Below, piece after piece: positions 52,555 through 61,000 of a DNA stretch of 64,000 nucleotides; position 1 is the first letter of the stretch, and each line of letters begins with the position of its first letter. The position numbers and the translations under genes are program-made. The notes under the pieces were generated by a model. The model was given only the letters and a program-made list of their open reading frames with translations, ran no database searches and was not told the DNA's origin. Source of the stretch: UBA6049 sp965662345 (lineage in GTDB: Bacteria; Bacteroidota; Bacteroidia; Flavobacteriales_G; Salibacteraceae); NCBI GenBank assembly GCA_965662345.1, contig CBFIHE010000011.1, positions 9,121-73,120 of the forward strand, written 5' to 3'.

Positions 52555-53829
52555 ATGGATATTACGGCAAACAACCCCAACAGAAAATCATTCGTAAGCG
52601 TACCGCAAGGCAGCGACTTTCCCATTCAAAATTTGCCATTCGGTATTTTCAGCAAAGCCGATGCAAGTGAAAAACACGTTGGCGTTGCGTTGGGGGAACA
52701 GGTTATAGACCTCAACGAACTTCTATCCCTTGGTTACTTCAGCGGATTAGATTTTACCAGCCCCGACTTTCAAACGGGGAACCTAAATACCCTGATGCAA
52801 AAAGGAAAACAAGGTATGCGCGCTTTACGAAATCGCATTGCGGATTTATTTGATGCCGAAAACAGCGAATTACAAGCGAACGAAGAACATGTGCAAAGCG
52901 TATTGCATGCGCAAAGCGATTGTACTATGCACCTTCCCGTGCACATTGGCGATTATACCGATTTTTACTCCTCAAAAGAGCATGCCACCAATGTGGGAAC
53001 GATGTTCCGCGACCCAAACAATGCCCTGCTTCCCAACTGGTTGCACCTTCCGGTAGGTTACCACGGAAGATCAAGTAGTATTGTGGTATCGGGTACAGAC
53101 GTAATCAGGCCCAAAGGACAGCAAAAACCAGATGATGCCAACCCTGTATTCAGTGCATCAAAATTGTTGGATTTTGAATTGGAGATGGCTTTCATCACGT
53201 TTGATGGTAAACCTATGGGAGACTCCATCGGCACTGCCGAAGCAGAAGACTACATTTTTGGAATGGTCTTGTTTAATGATTGGAGCGCTCGTGATATTCA
53301 GAAATGGGAATACGTTCCGCTGGGGCCATTCTTAGCCAAGAATTTTGCTTCAAGCATTTCTCCGTGGATTGTGACTTTAGACGCATTGGAACCTTTCCGT
53401 GTGCCAGGTCCCGTACAAGAACCCACACCGCTTCCCTACCTCAAATTTACTGGAGACAAAAGCTATGACATCCACCTAGAAGTTGGCATTCAACCAGAGG
53501 GAAAAGAAGAAACTACGGTATGTAATTCTAACTTCAAGTACATGTACTGGAACATGGCTCAACAGTTGGCGCATCATACGGTAAACGGCTGTAATATAAG
53601 GGTTGGAGACATGTTAGCTTCAGGTACCATTTCAGGCCCAACTCCAGATAGCTATGGCTCTATGCTTGAAATTTCATGGAGAGGCACCAAGCCGATTCAA
53701 ATGAAAGACGGCTCAGAGCGCAAATTCATTCAAGACGGTGATACAGTAATCATGCGTGGACATTGTGAGAAAGACAGTGTACGAATTGGGTTTGGAGAAG
53801 TAACGGGGAAAGTGCTGCCGGCTAAGTAG
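52555..53829 (+). CDS. fahA: Fumarylacetoacetase
   Basis: The 424-residue enzyme shows the family blocks DYTDFYSSKEHATNVGTMFR (metal Asp and catalytic His), GYHGRSSSIVVSG, LDFELEMAF (metal Glu pair) and LFNDWSARDIQKWEYVPLGPF. It splits fumarylacetoacetate into fumarate and acetoacetate, the last step of tyrosine catabolism, using Mg or Ca. Length fits. The pterin dehydratase at 10347-10583 serves an earlier step of the same route. Confidence 0.97.
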   Translation: MDITANNPNRKSFVSVPQGSDFPIQNLPFGIFSKADASEKHVGVALGEQVIDLNELLSLGYFSGLDFTSPDFQTGNLNTLMQKGKQGMRALRNRIADLFDAENSELQANEEHVQSVLHAQSDCTMHLPVHIGDYTDFYSSKEHATNVGTMFRDPNNALLPNWLHLPVGYHGRSSSIVVSGTDVIRPKGQQKPDDANPVFSASKLLDFELEMAFITFDGKPMGDSIGTAEAEDYIFGMVLFNDWSARDIQKWEYVPLGPFLAKNFASSISPWIVTLDALEPFRVPGPVQEPTPLPYLKFTGDKSYDIHLEVGIQPEGKEETTVCNSNFKYMYWNMAQQLAHHTVNGCNIRVGDMLASGTISGPTPDSYGSMLEISWRGTKPIQMKDGSERKFIQDGDTVIMRGHCEKDSVRIGFGEVTGKVLPAK

Positions 53830-53894
53830 GGCTTGGTTGTTAGTTTTTTAGTTTTTAGTGGTTTTATGCATATACATCCCTAAATAGCGTTGAC

Positions 53895-53914
53895 TATTGA
53901 AAGTACCAAGACTC
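53895..53914 (+). repeat. 20-base direct repeat, copy 1
   Basis: TATTGAAAGTACCAAGACTC recurs at 54129-54148 with 18 of 20 bases equal. The first 10 bases occur a third time at 54420-54429. Confidence 0.65.
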
Positions 53915-53940
53915 ATGAACAACGTATTAAGGTGATATAG

Positions 53941-54057
53941 TTGTTAGGCTTGAGATGTGAATTCGTAGCCGTTAGTAGAATTTCTCAAGCCGTCAAATCG
54001 AGTGGATTTCTTGGAGCAACGCGGAAAGAAATTTGTATCGAGATTGAGGCCTAACAA
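53941..54057. repeat. 117-base segment with terminal inverted repeats (MITE-like)
   Basis: TTGTTAGGCTTGA (53941-53953) and TGAGGCCTAACAA (54045-54057) are inverted repeats with 11 of 13 positions matching, nine of them in an unbroken run at the outer end. The segment holds copy A of the 61-base repeat. No target-site duplication is visible, so a MITE is only a possibility. Confidence 0.45.
53989..54049 (+). repeat. 61-base repeat, copy A
   Basis: It aligns without gaps to 54176-54236, about 70% identical by hand. Shared cores are GCCGTCA, TCGAGTGG, TTGGAG and TTGTATCGAGA/TTGTATCGAGA-like ends. Similar TCGAG-containing intergenic repeats are common in Bacteroidota genomes. Confidence 0.6.
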
Positions 54058-54102
54058 GGTATTGGTATGCTGTTTACTCTTGTTCTAAACTGTTTTTTCG
54101 TC

Positions 54103-54123
54103 ATGCTAAACTTGTTTCAGCAT
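54103..54123 (+). repeat. Hairpin-forming intergenic repeat
   Basis: ATGCTAAA-CTTG-TTTCAGCAT is an imperfect inverted repeat. It matches from memory a widespread Bacteroidota intergenic repeat (consensus close to ATGCTGAACTTGTTTCAGCAT), which often yields spurious peptides with MLNLFQHL, as it does here. Confidence 0.6.
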
Positions 54124-54128
54124 CTCTA

Positions 54129-54148
54129 TATTGAAAGTATAAAGACTC
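54129..54148 (+). repeat. 20-base direct repeat, copy 2
   Basis: TATTGAAAGTATAAAGACTC repeats 53895-53914 with two differences. It precedes the 61-base repeat copy B, as copy 1 precedes copy A. Confidence 0.65.
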
Positions 54149-54175
54149 CAGTACCAAGTACTAAGAGAAATCACA

Positions 54176-54236
54176 GCCGTCATGTCGAGTGGGCTTTTTG
54201 GAGTGGAACGGAGAAAAGGTTGTATCGAGACATAGG
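54176..54236 (+). repeat. 61-base repeat, copy B
   Basis: It aligns gap-free with 53989-54049. Both copies follow a copy of the 20-base repeat, which suggests an old duplication of a composite element. Confidence 0.6.
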
Positions 54237-54268
54237 AGGATTTACAATAAAATTTAGCAGTTAGCTCT

Positions 54269-54294
54269 GAGCAATTAGAACGTTCCTATTGCTC
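54269..54294. repeat. 26-base imperfect palindrome
   Basis: Eleven of thirteen base pairs match, with outer arms GAGCAAT/ATTGCTC and inner arms GAAC/GTTC. It could form a hairpin or be a protein binding site. No gene is close on either side. Confidence 0.5.
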
Positions 54295-54577
54295 AATACT
54301 CCAAACTCTTGCTGTTTTTCCCGCCTTATTCTCGATACAATCAGCCTTTGGCGAATTACTGAAAATAACAGCTGTAATCTACTACGCGCTTGAACAAACT
54401 CATCTCAGCATAGCATTGCTATTGAAAGTTTCATCACCAATTCAATCGGAAACTATCAACAATCTCTACTCGCTCTTGTAGAAAAAATGTACTTTACACG
54501 AGTGTAGAAAGAGCGCATTTGAAACTTGACCGTATTAAGCTACGTAAAATATAATCTACACGCACTGAGAAACACAC

Positions 54578-55375
54578 ATGGCAGATTTCAAAAAATCCTT
54601 GAGCATTGAGCTTGAACCTTACAGGAATCGATTGATACACCACCCAGTTTATGCAGGAGTGCATACAGTAGAAGAGTTAAGGTCTTTCATGGAGCACCAT
54701 GTTTATGCCGTATGGGATTACATGAGTTTGCTAAAAGCCATGCAGCGCGAGTTTACTTGTCCGCATGGCCCTTGGACTCCCGTAGGTTCTGCTAAGGTGA
54801 GACGATTTATTAACCGGTTAGTATTGCATGAAGAAAGCGATGTAGATCTACTCGGAAATGTTGCCAGTCATTTTGAACTGTACTTAGAAGCCATGCATGG
54901 TTCTGGTGCTAATACAGACCCCATAGATAAACTTGTTCTAGCCTTTTCTAGAGGCATGTCTGTTGCACAGGCCATGGAACTTGCGAACCCGCCTGTTGCA
55001 GTGCAACGCTTTACGGGTCACTCATTGCAAATTGCCCAAAAGGCCAGTATACATGAATTGGCCGCGGTGTTTACAATGGCTCGTGAAGATTTAATTCCAG
55101 TAATGTTCTCCAACATTGTAGACGAGCTGGATGAGCGCGTGGGCATAGATTTATCTGCTTTTTCTTACTATTTGAAACGACATGTTCAGCTAGAAGCAAC
55201 CGTAGAAAATTCAGGACCTGAAATTCTCGATGAAATCTGTGATGGAAACCCTCAAAAAGAGAAAGAAGCCATTGCTGCAGCTAAAGTTGCGTTACAACAC
55301 CGCATTGCCCTTTGGGACAGTATTGTGAAATCTTGGGTAGCTAACCCTACGAACACCCAAGACTTGGTAGAATAA
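54578..55375 (+). CDS. DUF3050 family protein (heme-oxygenase-like fold)
   Basis: The 265-residue helical protein matches DUF3050: NRLIHHPVYAGVHTVEELRSFMEHHVYAVWDYM, LVLHEESD and SHFELYLEAM, and VQRFTGHSLQIAQ. The family is thought to have the heme-oxygenase-like fold used by diiron oxidases. Potential metal ligands are Glu39, Glu85/86 and His98. In the last helix, the H-x3-D-x2-H pattern I expect for the family reads His202, Glu206, Val209, so the final His is missing. Function is unknown. The gene stands alone: an empty region lies before it and a separate promoter after it. Confidence 0.85.
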   Translation: MADFKKSLSIELEPYRNRLIHHPVYAGVHTVEELRSFMEHHVYAVWDYMSLLKAMQREFTCPHGPWTPVGSAKVRRFINRLVLHEESDVDLLGNVASHFELYLEAMHGSGANTDPIDKLVLAFSRGMSVAQAMELANPPVAVQRFTGHSLQIAQKASIHELAAVFTMAREDLIPVMFSNIVDELDERVGIDLSAFSYYLKRHVQLEATVENSGPEILDEICDGNPQKEKEAIAAAKVALQHRIALWDSIVKSWVANPTNTQDLVE

Positions 55376-55380
55376 ACAAG

Positions 55381-55410
55381 TTGACCAGTCTTTTTTTTGG
55401 GTTAAATTTG
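55381..55410 (+). promoter_or_regulatory. Promoter of the T9SS type B/SprF/OmpA operon, near-leaderless
   Basis: TTG (55381-55383), a 19-base spacer and TAAATTTG (55403-55410) match the consensus exactly. The ATG lies at 55416, so the predicted leader is only 1-3 bases. Confidence 0.75.
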
Positions 55411-55415
55411 AGCAT

Positions 55416-58400
55416 ATGCGAAACCTTACGCTCAGTTGCATCCTTTTATTTTTTCTGATTGCCTTTGCATCGCCAGCATCGGCTCACAAGCACAAAAAAG
55501 AACATCATCCGCTTGCAGGCTTTGTGCCCAATCATGGTCAATTTCATGCAGACGTAAATTTTAAGCATTCACTACCACAAGGAGCATTATTCTACACAGA
55601 CTCTGCATTGGTGTACCATCTCTATGATTCAAAACTCTTTAGTGACTGGCACACTGGAGTACGAACGCCAGATACAACTGCTCCTCTATCTGTAGACTAC
55701 CATGCATTTGCCATGACTTTTATTGGTGGCAAAGCCAAAGCACATTCAGGCAGTCAAAAGGCCTCTTACTATCACAATTATTTCAAAGGCAATAACCCCA
55801 AAACATACGCCTCACGCGTACCTGTTTTTGAACAAGCAAACCTACACGAACTCTATCCTGGTATAGATTTAAAAGCCTACAAGGTTGGTGACGATTTAAA
55901 GTATGATTTCATTGTGGCACCTCACAAGAATCCCAATGCAATTCAATGGCAATATGCTGGAGTTGAAACTCCAGAAATAAAAGGCAAAAGCATAGAAATA
56001 GCTACTTCTTTAGGCACTGTAACGGAGTATAGACCGTATGCTTACCAGCTCATTAACGGTAAAGAGCATGAAGTTCCGTGCAGGTTTATTCAAAACGATT
56101 CGATTTTTGGTTTTGAGTTTCCCAAGGGGTATGACTCAACCTATACCCTAATCATAGACCCCACTCTTATTTTCTCTACGTTCTCTGGCTCTACCATTAA
56201 TAATTTTGGATACACTGCTACGTTTGATAACTACGGCTTCTTATACTCTGGGAGCACTGCATTTGGCATAGGATATCCCACTACTTTGGGGGCTTATCAA
56301 ACTACCTTCGCTGGTGGTACGGGAAATACTCCGCAAGGCGGAAATACCGCAGGAACAGATATCGTTATTACCAAGTGGGATACAAATGGAACAGCGCCTG
56401 TATACTCTACCTACATAGGCGGAAACAGTGATGAGTTACCCCACAGCCTTATTGTAAATGATAGGCAAGAATTGTTGATTTTAGGAACTACTAGCTCTTT
56501 AAATTTCCCTACTACCTCAAACGCATTTGATACCACCTTTAACATCAACCCCAACAACATCAACCCCGTAAATCTGCTGAACGGTTTGGGGGTTTTCTAT
56601 CCCAATGGTTCAGATATCTGTGTATCTAAACTAGACTCTTCCGGATCTACATTGCTAGCTTCTACTTTCTTAGGTGGCACGCATAATGACGGACTCAACA
56701 CAGCGGGAACAAAGTTCAATTATGCCGATGAAGTACGCGGAGAAATATTGGTAGACCCTAACTCAGACGTGTATATTGTAAGCACCACAAGATCTAGTGA
56801 CAACCCTACCAACGGTAATTCCTTTCAATCTACCAAACCAGGCACTGGTTCAGATCAAGACGGAATTATCTACAAACTGAATTATGATTTAAGCGCTTTG
56901 GATTGGAGCGCCTACTTGGGCGGTGGAGGTGGTGATGCTGTTTATTCTGTAGATCTAGCCAATAACAATGATATTGTGGTAACAGGGGGAACGCGTTCTA
57001 ATAATTTCCCAATTACTCTGTTCTCTTACGACACCAACTATGGTGGCGCCACAGATGGCTTTGTTTCTCGTATCTCTTCAGACGGAAGCACTTTGCTGTA
57101 TTCCACGTTTTACGGAACAAGTGGCTATGATCAATCTTACTTTGTTGAAGTAGACAATGATGACTATGTCTATCTCTTTGGGCAAACATCTGGCGGATTA
57201 AACACCCTCATTTTTAATGCTGCTTACAACGATCCGCTTGGAGGTCAGTTTGTGGTGAAAATGGGTCCGCAATTAGATACGCTTGAGTGGGCTACACGCT
57301 TTGGAAGAGGAGATGGGAATCCCGATATTTCTCCAACTGCATTTTTGGTAGACTTATGCAATGCGGTTTACTTGAGCGGCTGGGGAAGTAGTATTCAGTT
57401 TGGAACTCTAACTACAAATGGCTTAGATACCGCAGGTGGGCCAATTCAGGGAACTACAGATAATAACGATTTTTATGTTGCCGTAATAGCCGATGATGCC
57501 TCGCAGCTAGAATACGCCACTTTCTTTGGTGGTTCTGCTCAAGAACATGTAGATGGTGGCACGAGTAGGTTTGATAGAAAAGGGAAAATTTACCAAGCCG
57601 TATGTGCAGGATGCGGAGGTACGAGCGATTTCCCCACCTCGCCCAACCCGGGAGCGCACTCCAATGTAAATGCGGCATCCCCGGGGTGTAACTTGGCGGT
57701 GTTCAAAATAGATTTTCTCTTACCCATAGTCGTGGCAGACTTCCTTACCGATGAAACCGGGTGTGCCCCATACAATGCTTCATTCAATAACTTGAGTTTA
57801 ACCCAAAGTGCTACCTCATTCTTTTGGGATTTCGGTGATGGAAACAACTCTACCCTAGCCAATCCCAATCACACCTATGCACAATCTGGAACGTATGATG
57901 TAACCTTGGTGGTTAATGACCAAAATACCTGTAACCTGAGCGATACGCTATCCAAAACAGTAACCGTATTGAGCGATAGCTCTTATACCCTTAGTCCAGA
58001 TTCTGTCTGCTACCTAACTCCTACCACCATCGGCTTTGACGGAAGTCAGAACCCTCCCGGCACTTCTTATCAGTGGTCACCGTCAACTTTTTTAGATGAT
58101 GCGCAGTCGCCTTCACCAACCGTAACCACTCCGTTTGATATCACCTACACGGTTTTGGTAAGCAACGGAACATGTACAGATACCGTGAGCATACCTATTG
58201 AAGTAGACAGCGTTTTAGCAGCCGCACCGCAAGACACCTCTTTATGCTCTGCAGATTTACCGCTCACCTTTACGGGGACATCCTCAGGAACAGGGAGTTT
58301 GTACACATGGTCTACCAATGGCAACTTTACCGATACACTAAACAACGCCCCTGGTGATTCTACTTTTATTCTGCAAAACCCCACTACCGGCTTAAACGTA

Positions 58401-59993
58401 TTTCATTTTAGGGCAACCAACAGCAGAGGCTGCAGCGGCACCGACTTGATGAACGTAATTGTAGAAGATTTGGCCAACCCACTCATTGCAGATTTTGACG
58501 ACCCCGGAGTAGGATGTGCTCCATATACTGTAAACTTTGTAAATAATACCAACGGAACGGCAACCACGGCTTACCTGTGGGATTTTGGAAACGGAGACTC
58601 GGCAAACACTCCTTCTCCTTCCTACACCTTCACACAACCCAGCAATTTTGTGGTAACACTCATAGCGTCTGATACCAGCGCTTGCTCGCAAAGCGATACC
58701 ACCTTCTTAGAAGTTATTGTAGATGCAGACAGTTTATTTTTTGAGCGTCATCTCGCTTGCCTAAACCAAGAAACACAAATTGGGGTTGAACCACTTCGCT
58801 TTCCGGGTAGTACTTTTTCGTGGGTACAAAGTGGATTGGTTAGCGACCCTACTCTTTCAAACCCAACGGGTGTGTTCACAGCCGATACCGTTTTGTTGTT
58901 AATTGCTCACGGCATTTGCACCGATTCTATCTTTGATTCCATAACGGTTGAACCTATTTACGCGGATGCAGAAGTGAGCAGGATTCTTTGTTCCGATGAA
59001 CTCCCCTACTCGCTCACGGGAAATTCGTTAGGCTCTGCTGGTATTTTTGTTTGGAGTAGCAATGCTGGTTTTACGGATACGCTTAACTCAGTAACCGACT
59101 CCACGCTAGCTGCCAACTTCACAGACTCGGTAGACATCTATTACTTTGCCGTGGAAAGCCCCAATGGCTGTGTAGAGACAGATTCTACCATTCTTACCAT
59201 TAGCGACAGACTCTTAAATGTTACCCCCTACTACCAAGTCTGCTTTAACGATACCGTACTACTCACCTCGTTTAATCCCGCACCAGTTATAAATCCATTG
59301 AGTTATAACTGGAGTCCGCTTGAAGGCTTGCTCTCTCCACCAGATTCTGCCAATGCCCTGGTTTCTCCTGATTCCGCTCAAGCCTATCGCTTGTTTACTG
59401 TAAATGACAGCGGCTGTACGCGCATAGACACGGTGCTGGTAGACAAATCCACGCTCAATCCGGCCTTGGTAGATGCAGATAGCGACCAAGATACTGTGGT
59501 GAGAAGTTTAAGTACCACCTTGCGCGCCTTACCGTTAAGCGGAAATTACACGTATCTATGGTCACCCGCTACAGGCTTGAATACCACATCGGGGCCTAAC
59601 CCAGAGGTAAGTCCGCCAAATACCACCACTTACACGGTTACAGTTACCGATGCCAATAATCCTGCCTGTGCTTATGAAAGTTCGCATACCATTTACGTAC
59701 GCGACCTCATTTGCGGAGAACCCGATATTTACGTGCCTAATGCTTTTTCTCCTGATGGAGATGGATTAAACGACCGAGTATTTGTGCGTGGTGAAAATAT
59801 TAATACGCTTACTTTCTCTATTTTCAATCGCTGGGGTGAGCGTGTGTTTGAAACCACCAACCAACAGCAAGGTTGGGATGGCTATTTCAACGGTCAACTC
59901 GCAGACCCAGCCGTATATGTGTATCAATTAGATGCTAACTGTGTAGATGGACAATCGTTTTTCAAAAAAGGCAATATTACTTTGGTTAGATGA
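55416..59993 (+). CDS. Large T9SS type B surface protein with SBBP repeats and PKD domains
   Basis: The 1525-residue protein has a signal peptide (1 to about 23), then a domain typical of such proteins (FVPNHGQFHADVNFKHSL, about 35-250). A beta-propeller of SBBP-type repeats (about 270-740; units like YSTYIGGNSDELPHSLIV and YSTFYGTSGYDQSYFVEV) follows. There are at least two PKD domains (about 770-850 with WDFGDGNNS, about 1020-1110 with WDFGNGDS) and further Ig-like units. The end is a gliding-motility type B sorting domain: PNAFSPDGDGLNDRVF, FSIFNRWGERVFET, QGWDGYFNG and GNITLVR. It is probably a surface adhesin or matrix protein. Its stop overlaps the next gene (ATGA). Confidence 0.95.
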   Translation: MRNLTLSCILLFFLIAFASPASAHKHKKEHHPLAGFVPNHGQFHADVNFKHSLPQGALFYTDSALVYHLYDSKLFSDWHTGVRTPDTTAPLSVDYHAFAMTFIGGKAKAHSGSQKASYYHNYFKGNNPKTYASRVPVFEQANLHELYPGIDLKAYKVGDDLKYDFIVAPHKNPNAIQWQYAGVETPEIKGKSIEIATSLGTVTEYRPYAYQLINGKEHEVPCRFIQNDSIFGFEFPKGYDSTYTLIIDPTLIFSTFSGSTINNFGYTATFDNYGFLYSGSTAFGIGYPTTLGAYQTTFAGGTGNTPQGGNTAGTDIVITKWDTNGTAPVYSTYIGGNSDELPHSLIVNDRQELLILGTTSSLNFPTTSNAFDTTFNINPNNINPVNLLNGLGVFYPNGSDICVSKLDSSGSTLLASTFLGGTHNDGLNTAGTKFNYADEVRGEILVDPNSDVYIVSTTRSSDNPTNGNSFQSTKPGTGSDQDGIIYKLNYDLSALDWSAYLGGGGGDAVYSVDLANNNDIVVTGGTRSNNFPITLFSYDTNYGGATDGFVSRISSDGSTLLYSTFYGTSGYDQSYFVEVDNDDYVYLFGQTSGGLNTLIFNAAYNDPLGGQFVVKMGPQLDTLEWATRFGRGDGNPDISPTAFLVDLCNAVYLSGWGSSIQFGTLTTNGLDTAGGPIQGTTDNNDFYVAVIADDASQLEYATFFGGSAQEHVDGGTSRFDRKGKIYQAVCAGCGGTSDFPTSPNPGAHSNVNAASPGCNLAVFKIDFLLPIVVADFLTDETGCAPYNASFNNLSLTQSATSFFWDFGDGNNSTLANPNHTYAQSGTYDVTLVVNDQNTCNLSDTLSKTVTVLSDSSYTLSPDSVCYLTPTTIGFDGSQNPPGTSYQWSPSTFLDDAQSPSPTVTTPFDITYTVLVSNGTCTDTVSIPIEVDSVLAAAPQDTSLCSADLPLTFTGTSSGTGSLYTWSTNGNFTDTLNNAPGDSTFILQNPTTGLNVFHFRATNSRGCSGTDLMNVIVEDLANPLIADFDDPGVGCAPYTVNFVNNTNGTATTAYLWDFGNGDSANTPSPSYTFTQPSNFVVTLIASDTSACSQSDTTFLEVIVDADSLFFERHLACLNQETQIGVEPLRFPGSTFSWVQSGLVSDPTLSNPTGVFTADTVLLLIAHGICTDSIFDSITVEPIYADAEVSRILCSDELPYSLTGNSLGSAGIFVWSSNAGFTDTLNSVTDSTLAANFTDSVDIYYFAVESPNGCVETDSTILTISDRLLNVTPYYQVCFNDTVLLTSFNPAPVINPLSYNWSPLEGLLSPPDSANALVSPDSAQAYRLFTVNDSGCTRIDTVLVDKSTLNPALVDADSDQDTVVRSLSTTLRALPLSGNYTYLWSPATGLNTTSGPNPEVSPPNTTTYTVTVTDANNPACAYESSHTIYVRDLICGEPDIYVPNAFSPDGDGLNDRVFVRGENINTLTFSIFNRWGERVFETTNQQQGWDGYFNGQLADPAVYVYQLDANCVDGQSFFKKGNITLVR

Positions 59994-61000
59994 GGGTGAT
60001 CCGCTACATACTCACCCTTAGCATTCTTATGGGAGCAGTAGCTTCTATTGCTCAAGATGCGCATTACTCGCAGTTTTACAGAGACCCGCTATACACCAAC
60101 CCCGCCAATACGGGTGCATTTGACGGACGATACAGGTTTGAAGGTCACCACAGAAACCAATGGCAAGCGATAGGCAGACCTTTTGAAACATTTGGCATTT
60201 CTGCCGATGCGGCCAATTTCTTGAAACTTCCTGCCTTGGGTGTTGGACTAAACGTATTCAATGATGTGGCTGGAGACGGAAACTTAAGTAATCTCCAAAT
60301 TCAAGGTGCGTTGTCGTACACACTCAGGCTAAATAGTGATTCTACTTCATTACTCACCTTTGGATTGCAAGGCGGATGGTACCGCAAACAACTAGACTTT
60401 GATGCGTTGTTTTTTGATGATCAGTACATAGGTGGTAGATTTCAACCTGGGGTTACCTCAGCAGAACAGATTAGTCAAAACGCAACCAATAGCTTCAACA
60501 CCCACGCTGGAGCTTTGTATTGCAAACGAACAAGTAATTTTACGGGTTACTCCATCGGCTTTGCCGCACACAACATGACTCGGCCTAATCAGTCATTTAC
60601 AACAGATGACATTCCGTTAGACATGCGCTTTACCCTACACGCTAACTTAGAAACCGAATTAACCCCCTCGCTCAATGCCTTACCTGGTATTTTAGCTATG
60701 CGCCAAGGCCCACACAGTGAATTGCTTATTGGTTCCAATTTCAGATACTTTTTAGACAAGCGCCCTTATAGCCTATTGGCACTGCAGCTGGGGGGATGGT
60801 ACCGCGTACAAGATGCAGCGGTAATTTTTGCTGGAGTAGATTGGGGAAATTGGCAATTTGGAGCATCGTATGATATAAACACCTCTTCTCTACAACAAGC
60901 CTCTGGCAACAGGGGTGGATTTGAATTCTCAGTGATTTATATTATCAAACATATATTACCTAAGCGCATGCGTTTCAAAAACTGTCCTGATTTTCTATAG
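59990..61000 (+). CDS. PorP/SprF family type IX secretion membrane protein
   Basis: The 336-residue protein has a signal peptide (about 1-21), the family start QDAHYSQFYRDPLYTNPANTGAFDGRYRFEGHHRNQW, and a barrel-like pattern to the C-terminus (GFEFSVIYII). PorP/SprF proteins lie in the outer membrane and are needed for secretion or surface attachment of type B T9SS substrates such as SprB. It overlaps the type B protein gene by four bases and the next gene follows without gap, which makes these a secretion module. Confidence 0.95.
   Translation: MRVIRYILTLSILMGAVASIAQDAHYSQFYRDPLYTNPANTGAFDGRYRFEGHHRNQWQAIGRPFETFGISADAANFLKLPALGVGLNVFNDVAGDGNLSNLQIQGALSYTLRLNSDSTSLLTFGLQGGWYRKQLDFDALFFDDQYIGGRFQPGVTSAEQISQNATNSFNTHAGALYCKRTSNFTGYSIGFAAHNMTRPNQSFTTDDIPLDMRFTLHANLETELTPSLNALPGILAMRQGPHSELLIGSNFRYFLDKRPYSLLALQLGGWYRVQDAAVIFAGVDWGNWQFGASYDINTSSLQQASGNRGGFEFSVIYIIKHILPKRMRFKNCPDFL

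Larger units (their letters stand above)
53830..54577. other. Gene-free region with degenerate repeats
   Basis: No credible gene lies in these 748 bases. Several partial repeats, an inverted-repeat-flanked segment and a 26-base imperfect palindrome are described separately. An open frame at 54067-54264 is a translation of repeat sequence. Confidence 0.8.

Noticed and set aside
54067..54264. A 65-codon plus-strand open frame
   Set aside because: It is a translation of intergenic repeat sequence (MLNLFQHL from the hairpin repeat) followed by repeat copy B, with no gene-like neighbours.
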